NCBI GenBank assembly: GCA_026993275.1
Contig: JALWUB010000126.1
Span: 1 to 7,573, forward strand
Source of the DNA: Robiginitomaculum sp.
GTDB taxonomy: Bacteria; Pseudomonadota; Alphaproteobacteria; Caulobacterales; Maricaulaceae
Reading direction: 5' to 3'
DNA: 7,573 bases
Part shown: positions 1 to 6,266 of the stretch, in pieces
How positions within the stretch are numbered: the first letter of the stretch is position 1
How the letters are laid out: every line of letters begins with the position of its first letter
The notes under the pieces: model-generated
What the model was told of the DNA's origin: nothing
The model's input: only the letters and a program-made list of their open reading frames with translations
Database searches by the model: none
Made by a program: the position numbers and the translations under genes

Positions 1-924
1 GACAAGGCGATTCACCAGGTGGCCGCGGCCATCAAGATGGCGCGTGCCGGTTTGCGCGAGCCTTCGAAACCCATTGGCTGTTACCTGTTCTCCGGCCCCA
101 CCGGGGTTGGCAAGACCGAAGTTGCGCGCCAGCTCGCCTCGATCATGGGCGTGGAATTGCTGCGCTTCGACATGTCCGAATACATGGAGCGCCACAGCGT
201 CGCCCGTCTTATCGGTGCGCCGCCGGGCTATGTCGGCTTTGACCAGGGCGGGCTGCTGACCAAGGAAGTGGACAAGCACCCCCATTGCGTCCTGCTGCTG
301 GACGAGATCGAGAAGGCGCATACGGACATTTTCAATGTGCTGTTGCAGATCATGGACAATGGCACGCTCACCGACGCCAATGGCAAGCGCATTGATTTTC
401 GCAATATCATCCTGATCATGACCACCAATGCCGGGGCCGCGGATGCGGCCAAGAACGCCATCGGCTTTGGCCGCGGCAAGCGTGAAGGCGAGGATGAGGA
501 GGCCATCAAGCGCCTGTTCGCGCCGGAGTTCCGCAACCGTCTTGATGCCATTATCGGCTTCTCCAGCCTGGATGCAGACACCATCGGCAAGGTGGTCGAG
601 AAATTCATGATGCAGCTGGAGTTCCAGCTGGAGGAACGCAATATCAGTTTCGAACTGACCGACGCCGCCCGTGACTGGCTTGGCAAGCGCGGTTTTGACG
701 AAGCCTTTGGCGCCCGGCCGCTGGCCCGCACCATTCAGGAGCATGTCAAGAAACCGCTCTCGGAGGCCATCCTCTTTGGCGATCTGAAGCATGGCGGGCT
801 GGTCAAGGTTGATGTTGACCCCGATGATGCGGAAAAACTCAGGTTTGAGCTCTTCCCCGAAGAGCCCAAGCGCCTGCTGCCGCGCAAGCCCCGCAAGACC
901 AAGACCCGTGCCAAAGCCGATTGA
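1..924 (+). CDS. clpA: ATP-dependent Clp protease ATP-binding subunit ClpA (3' part; 5' end outside window)
   Basis: This is the second AAA+ module and C-terminus of ClpA, the cytoplasmic unfoldase that feeds substrates to the ClpP peptidase. The frame is open from base 1, so the N-domain and first AAA+ module lie to the left; 307 residues are visible. Numbering from base 1, they show Walker A GPTGVGKT (32-39), the pore loop GYVG with Tyr77, Walker B LLLDE (98-102), sensor 1 Asn143, the FRNR arginine-finger region (177-180) and sensor 2 GAR (Arg239). An IGF tripeptide at 154-156 sits where ClpA carries its IGL/IGF ClpP-docking loop, which separates it from ClpB and ClpC-type disaggregases without ClpP binding and supports a working ClpAP partnership. 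The protein ends in a Lys/Arg-rich tail (about residues 289-307). The usual adaptor gene clpS is not in view. Assignment is firm. Confidence 0.96.
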   Translation, partial: DKAIHQVAAAIKMARAGLREPSKPIGCYLFSGPTGVGKTEVARQLASIMGVELLRFDMSEYMERHSVARLIGAPPGYVGFDQGGLLTKEVDKHPHCVLLLDEIEKAHTDIFNVLLQIMDNGTLTDANGKRIDFRNIILIMTTNAGAADAAKNAIGFGRGKREGEDEEAIKRLFAPEFRNRLDAIIGFSSLDADTIGKVVEKFMMQLEFQLEERNISFELTDAARDWLGKRGFDEAFGARPLARTIQEHVKKPLSEAILFGDLKHGGLVKVDVDPDDAEKLRFELFPEEPKRLLPRKPRKTKTRAKAD

Positions 925-949
925 GGCCAGGGCCATTCGCCTGCGCCCC

Positions 950-1300
950 ATGGCCGGGCAATACCAGATCATCCGGCTGGCGGCGGATGCCCCCTTGCCC
1001 GCAGGCCTTTTTGATCAGGGCGGCTTTGTCTCGCTGACACGCACCGCAGACGAAACCTCCATCGTCTGCGCGCAGGACCAGAGCATAGAGGGCCAGCACT
1101 GCAGTCCGGGCTGGAGCGGTTTCGTGGTCGAGGGGCCTCTGGACTTTGGCGAGATTGGCATTCTGGCGCGGCTCAGCACCACTCTGGCCAAGGCCGGGGT
1201 CAGCCTGTTCGCGCTCTCCACCTTTGACACGGATTATCTCTTTGTCCGCACGGCGCAAGCCGCCAAGGCCCGTGCCGCCCTGGCGCCTTTCATGGACTAA
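950..1300 (+). CDS. ACT domain-containing protein (CASTOR/ACT_7 type)
   Basis: A 116-residue cytoplasmic protein made almost entirely of paired ACT-like folds. Two blocks are typical of the ACT_7/CASTOR family: a Thr-Arg-Thr-x-x-Glu-x-Ser-Ile-Val-Cys stretch at residues 30-40, and GPLDFGEIGILARL followed by a Ser-Thr-x-Asp-Thr-Asp-Tyr segment at 62-97. Family members are presumed to bind amino acids or similar small ligands; no enzyme domain is attached, so a ligand-sensing role is inferred only. The ATG at 950 is preferred because it gives the family's usual length. A GTG at 908 in the same frame would overlap clpA by 17 bases and add a low-complexity basic leader. No clear Shine-Dalgarno precedes the ATG. 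The 25-base gap after clpA suggests co-transcription or translational coupling. The next gene is convergent, 16 bases away. Confidence 0.85.
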   Translation: MAGQYQIIRLAADAPLPAGLFDQGGFVSLTRTADETSIVCAQDQSIEGQHCSPGWSGFVVEGPLDFGEIGILARLSTTLAKAGVSLFALSTFDTDYLFVRTAQAAKARAALAPFMD

Positions 1301-1316
1301 AATCCGGGCCTGCACC

Positions 1317-2504
1317 TTAATCCGGCACCTTGCGGACCGGGCTGTTGCGAATTTCCACAGGTGCGCCCAGGGGCGGTGCCAGCCGCCCGTCTTCCTGCAT
1401 GACGGTGCGCCAGTTGCGCAGGCGCTGGCGTGCATCGTGGGCGATATCCGCATAAAAGAGATTGAATGACGGCGGCTTGAAATGATTGCCAAAACCGGGC
1501 TTGCGCCGCAAGGACGCGGATTTTGGCCGATCCACCAGCAAGATGCCGTCCGTGCATTGCGCCGATGTCTGTGCTGGCAGGGGCGCCGGGGTGACGCCCC
1601 ATTCAAGGCCTGTGGCATTGACGCCGCCGCGGTGGGCGCTGCGCGGCGCCAGCGCCTGTGTTGCAGCGCCCAGCACCGGGTTGACGCAGGCCAGGGGCCG
1701 CCCCCGGGTCAGGCTCAGCCCGCCCCTGGCATTCCACACCATGGAACGATCGGTAAAGCGCCGGATTTCGGTCTTTTGGCGTTTTTGAAAATCGCCATAG
1801 GTGATGACACAGCGCGCGGCCCGGGCATCAGCGCAGGGCGCAAGGCCCTTGAGCGGGCCGTCAAACAGGTCCAGCGGCGTTGCAAAGTCAATCACATAGG
1901 CGGCGGCCAGGCGCTCGCGCAAATAGGGATCGGCAAAGCGCTCCTGCAACAGACCCAGCACATGCAGGCCGCCCTGCTCCGTGCCGGCCAGTATGATCGG
2001 GCCAGAGCCGCCGGTTTTGGCGATAAAGGCATCGAAGGCACGCAAGACATCGTCGAAGGCCAGCCGCCGGGCGCCGCGGGCATCGTCGCGAATGGTCAGG
2101 AAGGAATCCAGCGAGGCGGAGCGGTAGAGCGGGATGACAACGGTGCCAAGGCCCTGAAACGGCCCGGCCCAGTTGGGTATGGCCACGCGCCACAGGCGCC
2201 GCAAGGGCGCCTTGGCATCCAGTGGCATGTTCCAGTCCTTGCCGCCCCAGTAAACGGTTGGCGTAACCACGAAAATGCTGACAGCCTCGCCGCTTTCATC
2301 CGCCTTGGGGGGCATGGCCCAGGCCGAGGGCCGGGAATAATCGGGCGCAGGCGGCGGGGTGTAAGTCTGGAACGGCACATGCGGGTCGTTCAGATAGCGA
2401 AACAGATTGTCACGCGAAAAATAGGCGAACAGGGCCAGCAGCAGGGCCAGCACCAGAAGCCCATACAGGCTCCGCCGGATCATGGTTTGCACAACTGCAT
2501 TCAT
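1317..2504 (-). CDS. DUF3089 domain-containing protein, membrane-anchored alpha/beta-hydrolase-like, nucleophile serine replaced
   Basis: A 395-residue protein. An N-terminal hydrophobic helix (about residues 12-28, preceded by Arg10-Arg11) should anchor it in the inner membrane with the rest in the periplasm. The body matches DUF3089: a beta-strand entering VVTPTVYW (79-86), IPLYRSAS (124-131), the nucleophile-elbow strand IILAGTEQGGLHVLGLL (170-186) and a C-terminal block with His341 followed by FNLFYADI (347-354). DUF3089 proteins normally read G-H-S-Q-G at the elbow; here it is G-T-E-Q-G, so Glu176 sits where the catalytic serine belongs. Serine-hydrolase activity is therefore doubtful, and a binding or structural role is possible. 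The ATG at 2504 is chosen because it leaves a short basic leader before the helix; a TTG at 2546 would add 14 residues and has no better ribosome site. It is divergent from mccA and convergent with the ACT gene. Substrate unknown. Confidence 0.82.
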   Translation of the reverse strand: MNAVVQTMIRRSLYGLLVLALLLALFAYFSRDNLFRYLNDPHVPFQTYTPPPAPDYSRPSAWAMPPKADESGEAVSIFVVTPTVYWGGKDWNMPLDAKAPLRRLWRVAIPNWAGPFQGLGTVVIPLYRSASLDSFLTIRDDARGARRLAFDDVLRAFDAFIAKTGGSGPIILAGTEQGGLHVLGLLQERFADPYLRERLAAAYVIDFATPLDLFDGPLKGLAPCADARAARCVITYGDFQKRQKTEIRRFTDRSMVWNARGGLSLTRGRPLACVNPVLGAATQALAPRSAHRGGVNATGLEWGVTPAPLPAQTSAQCTDGILLVDRPKSASLRRKPGFGNHFKPPSFNLFYADIAHDARQRLRNWRTVMQEDGRLAPPLGAPVEIRNSPVRKVPD

Positions 2505-2675
2505 GGCCTGTCCAAATGTCTCAGCCTGGCTTTTCCGGGCACTCAAAAGGTGCCATTCTGGACCGGGCTGTCAAGCACGGCGCGCGGGCTCTCGTGCACA
2601 TCGCCTGGTTCTGTTAAGCAGAAAAGGCTAATGTGCCTCATGCGCTGGCTGGAACGGCAGCGGACAGATCACATC

Positions 2676-2697
2676 GCATCATTTGGGCATCATTTGG
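2676..2697. repeat. Perfect 11-base tandem duplication upstream of mccA
   Basis: The unit GCATCATTTGG occurs twice head-to-tail (2676-2686 and 2687-2697), followed by two more matching bases. It ends 9 bases before the mccA ATG at 2707 and so covers the place where a Shine-Dalgarno would normally lie; neither copy resembles one. The copies lie about one helical turn apart, which would suit a dimeric regulator on one DNA face, but a simple slippage duplication is equally possible. The duplication is directly visible; any function is inference. Confidence 0.8.
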
Positions 2698-2706
2698 GCC
2701 GCATTC

Positions 2707-4698
2707 ATGTTCACATCACTTCTCATTGCCAACCGGGGCGAAATTGCCTGCCGCATCATCCGCACGGCCCGGCGCATGGGGCTGCGCACCATTGCCATTT
2801 ATTCGGGCGTTGACCGCCATGCCTTGCATGTGCGCGAGGCTGACGAGGCGGTGCTGGTCGGTCCGGACGATGCCGCGACGGGCTATCTTGATGTTGACGC
2901 GATCATGGCGGCTGTGCGTGCAAGCGGGGCCGAAGCCCTGCACCCGGGCTATGGGTTCTTGTCGGAGAATCAGGATCTGGCGGCCGCCTGCGCCCGGGAT
3001 GGGGTGATTTTTGTTGGCCCCTCAGTGCAATCCATGCGGCTGATGGGGCGCAAGGACGAGGCCAAGCGCATCATGGAAGCCGCCGGGGTGCCGGTCACAC
3101 CGGGCTATCATGGCGAGGACCAGAGCGATGAAACCCTCGCCGCAGAGGCTGAAAAGATCGGCTATCCGGTGTTGATCAAGGCAGTCGCAGGCGGCGGCGG
3201 CCGCGGCATGCGCCGTGTGGATGCGCCGGAAGATTTTCTGCCCATGCTGGACTCGGCCCGCCGCGAGGCCAAGGCCGCCTTTGGCGATGACACGGTGCTG
3301 CTGGAAAAATACATCCTCAATCCGCGCCATATCGAAGTGCAGATCTTTGGCGACCGGCGCGGCCGCTTTGCACATTTTTATGAGCGCGACTGTTCGGTGC
3401 AGCGGCGTCACCAGAAGGTCATTGAGGAATCGCCTGCCCCCGGCATGGACGCCAGGACACGCAGCCGCATCTGCGCCGCCGCCATCAATGCCGCCCGGGC
3501 CGTGGCCTATGAAAACGCCGGAACGGTGGAGTTCATCGTGGACGGGTCCGGGCCATTGCGGCCGGACGGCTTCTGGTTCATGGAAATGAACACCCGCCTG
3601 CAGGTCGAGCACCCGGTCAGCGAAGCGGTTACCGGCTACGATCTGGTGGAACTGCAACTGAAAATCGCCGCGGGCGGCTCGGTGCCGGAGCAGGACCAGA
3701 TATACCTGCGCGGCCACGCCATCGAAGCACGCCTTTATGCCGAAGACCCGGCCAATGGATTCTTGCCGTCAAGCGGAACGCTGACGCATTTTGTCTTGCC
3801 TTCACAACAGCATGTCCGCGTTGATACCGGCTATGGCCAGGGCGATCAGGTCAGCACCCATTATGACCCCATGCTGGCCAAGATCATTGCCCATGCGCCC
3901 ACCCGCAAACTGGCCATTGCCAAGCTGGAAAAGGCGCTTGGCCAGACGCAATCCTGGCCGGTGCGCATCAATGCAGGATTTTTGAACCGGATCCTGCATA
4001 CAGCGGATTTTGCTGAAGGCCATATTGATACCGGCTTTATCGATCAGCACCAGGAGGTCCTGTGCGGCCCGGCGCAGGATCCGTGCTACAAGGCCGCGGT
4101 CACGGCGCTGGTGGCGCAAGCCGAAGCGAACAGTCGCGGCGCTGCGGCCCTGCCCTGGCAGCAACAGGATGGCTGGCGGTTGAACCAGGCGCCGGTGCTG
4201 ATGCGCAGCTACAAGGTGGATGGCGAAACCTGCGCTGTGCGCCTGCAGCGCACAGGCATGCACAGCTATGCCGTGCACTGCCGGGATAAGGAGATGCGCT
4301 TCACCAGGCTGCGCCGCGATGGCAGCAGCCTGCTCTTTGAACATGACGGCGTGCCGCACCGGGCGCAAAACCTGATGTGCAATGGCGCGCTGGTCACATT
4401 TGACAATGGCGATGCCTGGCAGGCGCTTTTGCCCACGCCCGAAGCGGCGCAGGCCGAAGCCGGGGGCAAGACATGTCTCAGCGCGCCCCTGCCCGGCAAG
4501 GTGCTCAGCGTTCATGCCAAACCCGGCATGAAGGCCGCCCAGGGCGAGGCGCTGGTGGTCATCGAGGCCATGAAAATGGAGCATGCCTTGAGCGCCGCGG
4601 CAGATGCCGTCATTGCGAAAGTGCTGGTCAAGCCGGGTGCCCAGGTTGCCGAAGGCGAAGAACTGGTGCGCTTTGAACAGGCTCCCGAAACGTCCTGA
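2707..4698 (+). CDS. mccA: 3-methylcrotonyl-CoA carboxylase alpha subunit (biotin carboxylase plus biotin carrier)
   Basis: A 663-residue biotin-dependent acyl-CoA carboxylase alpha subunit. It carboxylates its own biotin with bicarbonate and ATP; the carboxyl is then passed by the beta subunit to 3-methylcrotonyl-CoA in leucine (or isovalerate) breakdown. Domains in order: N-terminal biotin carboxylase domain starting IANRGEIACR (7-16) with HPGYGFLSEN (79-88); ATP-grasp with the glycine-rich lid AGGGGRGMR (161-169); catalytic region with Lys237 (RRHQKVIEE), Glu293, Asn295, Arg297 and Arg342 in E. coli AccC-like contexts; a less conserved BT domain (about 450-585); and a carrier domain from about 591 with EAMKMEH, biotinyl Lys623. 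PGYHGEDQ (132-139) and the length favour methylcrotonyl over propionyl-CoA carboxylase, whose alpha subunit is similar. The ATG at 2707 is the family start; a TTG at 2683 adds 8 atypical residues. The carboxyltransferase subunit, isovaleryl-CoA dehydrogenase and HMG-CoA lyase genes are not adjacent. Confidence 0.93.
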   Translation: MFTSLLIANRGEIACRIIRTARRMGLRTIAIYSGVDRHALHVREADEAVLVGPDDAATGYLDVDAIMAAVRASGAEALHPGYGFLSENQDLAAACARDGVIFVGPSVQSMRLMGRKDEAKRIMEAAGVPVTPGYHGEDQSDETLAAEAEKIGYPVLIKAVAGGGGRGMRRVDAPEDFLPMLDSARREAKAAFGDDTVLLEKYILNPRHIEVQIFGDRRGRFAHFYERDCSVQRRHQKVIEESPAPGMDARTRSRICAAAINAARAVAYENAGTVEFIVDGSGPLRPDGFWFMEMNTRLQVEHPVSEAVTGYDLVELQLKIAAGGSVPEQDQIYLRGHAIEARLYAEDPANGFLPSSGTLTHFVLPSQQHVRVDTGYGQGDQVSTHYDPMLAKIIAHAPTRKLAIAKLEKALGQTQSWPVRINAGFLNRILHTADFAEGHIDTGFIDQHQEVLCGPAQDPCYKAAVTALVAQAEANSRGAAALPWQQQDGWRLNQAPVLMRSYKVDGETCAVRLQRTGMHSYAVHCRDKEMRFTRLRRDGSSLLFEHDGVPHRAQNLMCNGALVTFDNGDAWQALLPTPEAAQAEAGGKTCLSAPLPGKVLSVHAKPGMKAAQGEALVVIEAMKMEHALSAAADAVIAKVLVKPGAQVAEGEELVRFEQAPETS

Positions 4699-4706
4699 CA
4701 GGCTGG

Positions 4707-4738
4707 CAGAGCGGCGCTCCGTCTCTGGCCCGGCTTTT
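4707..4738 (+). terminator. Possible weak intrinsic terminator after mccA
   Basis: Nine bases after the mccA stop, CAGAG (4707-4711) can pair with CTCTG (4723-4727) and CGG (4712-4714) with CCG (4719-4721), giving an eight-pair stem with one bulged T and a CGCT loop. Seven bases later there are only four T residues (4735-4738). The stem is reasonable but the T-tract is short and displaced, so it may be only a 3'-end structure. Confidence 0.3.
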
Positions 4739-4739
4739 G

Positions 4740-4762
4740 CACAAGATCACGCACTTGTGATC
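4740..4762. promoter_or_regulatory. Two overlapping inverted repeats upstream of the cupin-like gene (possible operator)
   Basis: CACAAG (4740-4745) and CTTGTG (4754-4759) form a 6-base inverted repeat with an 8-base spacer. Overlapping it, GATCAC (4745-4750) and GTGATC (4757-4762) form another with a 6-base spacer. The two are mutually exclusive as hairpins. The site lies 38 bases before the next start codon and lacks a T-tract, so a protein-binding site is more likely than a terminator. No known consensus is recognised. Confidence 0.3.
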
Positions 4763-4788
4763 AGGTGACCCAAAACGGGCCATTGTTC

Positions 4789-4793
4789 AGGAA
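4789..4793 (+). promoter_or_regulatory. Ribosome binding site of the cupin-like gene
   Basis: AGGAA lies six bases before the ATG at 4800, the optimal distance. It is the clearest Shine-Dalgarno in the window and fixes the start of the following gene; most other starts here lack one. Confidence 0.65.
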
Positions 4794-4799
4794 CTGGCT

Positions 4800-5744
4800 A
4801 TGGCACAACGATACATTACCGAATGGACCAGGACGCATCGTGAAAACTTTCGCAAGGCGCCAGTGCTCTGGCGCCACCGGGTGCATGAAAGCCCCCTGTT
4901 TACAGATGACAGGCTGATTGACCTGATCGAGAAACACCCGCGGGATCTGGCCGACTTTTGCACCATGAATGATGGCGCCGATGACATGTCCTCCTGGCGC
5001 GGCGGCGATCCGGGCAATCACAGCGGCGCGGAATTGCTGGCGGCGGTGCGCTCCGGGCGCTTGTGGATCAATCTGCGCAAGACCTTCAATATCTATGATG
5101 AATATGCGGCGCTTCTCAAGGCCATGATCGGCGAGCTCAAGGCCCTGAACGACGGCTTCGCGCCGGTCAAGGTCATGGGCGGGCTGCTGATTTCCTCGCC
5201 CACGGCCGGCGTGCCCTATCACATAGACCGCTCTGATGTGCTGTTGTGGCATTTGCGCGGGCACAAGCGCGTCTGGGTCTATCCGATTGATGACGAGACC
5301 ATGCCCGAGCATGAAGTCGAGGAAATCTTGCTACACGAGCACAATGACGATGTGCCCTACAACAAGGCCATGGACCGCAAGGCCGTGATCTATGACCTGG
5401 AGCCCGGCATGGCGGCCACCTGGCCGCTGCACGCACCGCACCGGGTGCTCAACCAGGGCGACCTGAATGTCTCGATCACGGTGGAATACTCGCCCTTTTC
5501 CACCATCATGCAAAATGGCGCGCAGATCACCAATGGCATCCTGCGCCGCCGCCTTGGCCTTGATCCGCGCATTGAGGAGCAGGGCTTTGCCAGCCGTTTC
5601 GTGCGCTTTGCCGCCTCGCGGGTTTTGCGCAAGATGAATCTGGTCAAGGCCAGGGCCGCCCATGAAGGCGGCTATCTGTTCAAGGTTGATCCACACGCCG
5701 AAACGGCGGTGCGGGAGCTGGAAGAAGACAGGGCGATGGCCTGA
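4800..5744 (+). CDS. Cupin-like/JmjC-type protein, probable Fe(II)/2-oxoglutarate-dependent hydroxylase (FIH-like)
   Basis: A 314-residue soluble protein with no signal peptide or membrane segment. The central part looks like a cupin_8/JmjC double-stranded beta-helix: a metal-binding H-x-D (His141, Asp143) in VPYHIDRSDVLLWHLRGHKR, and a distal His in WPLHAPHRV (His214 or His211) followed by NVSITVEY (223-230). Lys156 lies exactly 13 residues after Asp143 within GHKR, the same spacing as the 2-oxoglutarate-binding lysine in the human asparaginyl hydroxylase FIH (Asp201, Lys214). This suggests oxidative hydroxylation of a protein or small molecule in the cytoplasm; the substrate cannot be read from the sequence. 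The N-terminal about 120 residues and the helical, basic C-terminus (about 245-314) are family-specific. The start is supported by a good ribosome site. It stands alone between mccA and the DUF1489 gene. A non-catalytic cupin cannot be excluded. Confidence 0.75.
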   Translation: MAQRYITEWTRTHRENFRKAPVLWRHRVHESPLFTDDRLIDLIEKHPRDLADFCTMNDGADDMSSWRGGDPGNHSGAELLAAVRSGRLWINLRKTFNIYDEYAALLKAMIGELKALNDGFAPVKVMGGLLISSPTAGVPYHIDRSDVLLWHLRGHKRVWVYPIDDETMPEHEVEEILLHEHNDDVPYNKAMDRKAVIYDLEPGMAATWPLHAPHRVLNQGDLNVSITVEYSPFSTIMQNGAQITNGILRRRLGLDPRIEEQGFASRFVRFAASRVLRKMNLVKARAAHEGGYLFKVDPHAETAVRELEEDRAMA

Positions 5745-5750
5745 GCGGCT

Positions 5751-5779
5751 TTCCCGTGCCTGCGAATCCGGCCTACACT
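5751..5779 (+). promoter_or_regulatory. Candidate promoter giving a leaderless mRNA for the DUF1489 gene
   Basis: TACACT (5774-5779) resembles a -10 hexamer and ends seven bases before the ATG at 5787, so transcription would begin at or next to the start codon. Seventeen bases upstream, TTCCCG (5751-5756) is a poor -35 (3 of 6 to TTGACA). No Shine-Dalgarno precedes the ATG, which fits leaderless translation. This is inference from spacing. Confidence 0.35.
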
Positions 5780-5786
5780 CACGCCC

Positions 5787-6221
5787 ATGACCGTGCATCT
5801 TGTCAAACTGTGCGTTGGAGTGGACCGGCTGGAGCAATTGCGCGACTGGCAGGCCATGCGCAGCGCGGCGCGCCGGGCGCGCGGCGAACGGGCCAATCCC
5901 TGGCACATCACCCGCATGATGCCGCGCCGGGCGCAAGAACTGCTGGATGGCGGCTCGCTCTATTGGGTGATCAAGCGCATGGTGCAGGCGCGCCAGCGCA
6001 TACTGGGCCTGGAAGAGGTGGTTGGCGAGGACGGCATCAGGCGCTGCCGCCTGGTGCTGGATGAAGAGTTGATTGCCACCCAGCCGCAACCGCGGCGGCC
6101 GTTTCAGGGCTGGCGTTATCTTGATCCAAAGGATGCACCGCCTGATCTTGATGTCCAGGGCGGCGGTGCGGAATTGCCGGACGAACTGCGCGCACACCTG
6201 CGCGAAATTGGAGCCTGGTAG
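5787..6221 (+). CDS. DUF1489 family protein
   Basis: A 144-residue cytoplasmic protein that matches DUF1489 along its whole length: an opening VHLVKLCVGVD (3-13), a central TRMMPRRAQELLDGGSLYWV (residues 42-61) and a closing RRPFQGWRYLDPKDAP (residues 102-117). As I know the family it is confined largely to Alphaproteobacteria and has no established function; the conserved Arg, Gly and Trp residues hint at a nucleic-acid or nucleotide-binding surface, but that is a guess. The ATG at 5787 gives the standard family N-terminus. It begins 42 bases after the cupin-like gene and could be read from that transcript or from its own nearby promoter. Family assignment is strong, function unknown. Confidence 0.92.
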   Translation: MTVHLVKLCVGVDRLEQLRDWQAMRSAARRARGERANPWHITRMMPRRAQELLDGGSLYWVIKRMVQARQRILGLEEVVGEDGIRRCRLVLDEELIATQPQPRRPFQGWRYLDPKDAPPDLDVQGGGAELPDELRAHLREIGAW

Positions 6222-6248
6222 GCGGCATTAAGACTCCGGTAACCCTGT

Positions 6249-6266
6249 TGGCCTGACAAAAGGCCA
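6249..6266 (+). promoter_or_regulatory. Hairpin at the start codon of the SPOR lipoprotein gene
   Basis: TGGCCT (6249-6254) and AGGCCA (6261-6266) are perfect inverted repeats separated by GACAAA. The last base of the right arm is the A of the ATG at 6266, and no Shine-Dalgarno is present. In mRNA this would fold next to or over the initiation site and could limit translation. The repeat is directly seen; its effect is inferred. Confidence 0.4.

Noticed and set aside
1301..1325. Short direct repeat AATCCGG (1301-1307 and 1319-1325) between the convergent ACT and DUF3089 genes
   Set aside because: Only seven bases and partly coding; no stem or T-tract, so it is not supported as a terminator or site.
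2574..2597. GCACG...CGTGC inverted repeat in the divergent region upstream of the DUF3089 gene
   Set aside because: Five-base arms with a long GC-rich spacer are expected by chance here, and no -10/-35 pair of useful quality accompanies it.
1482..2813. Long + strand open frame (443 codons) opposite the DUF3089 gene
   Set aside because: Its translation is rich in Gly, Gln, Arg and His with no recognisable domain, and it mirrors a clear protein on the other strand. GC-rich DNA often leaves the antisense frame open.
3022..4584. Two - strand open frames (231 and 260 codons) inside mccA
   Set aside because: They lie opposite a fully conserved carboxylase with catalytic motifs throughout and show no family features of their own.
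5331..6197. - strand open frame (288 codons) opposite the cupin-like and DUF1489 genes
   Set aside because: Spans two unrelated genes and the gap between them, and the product has no recognisable pattern.
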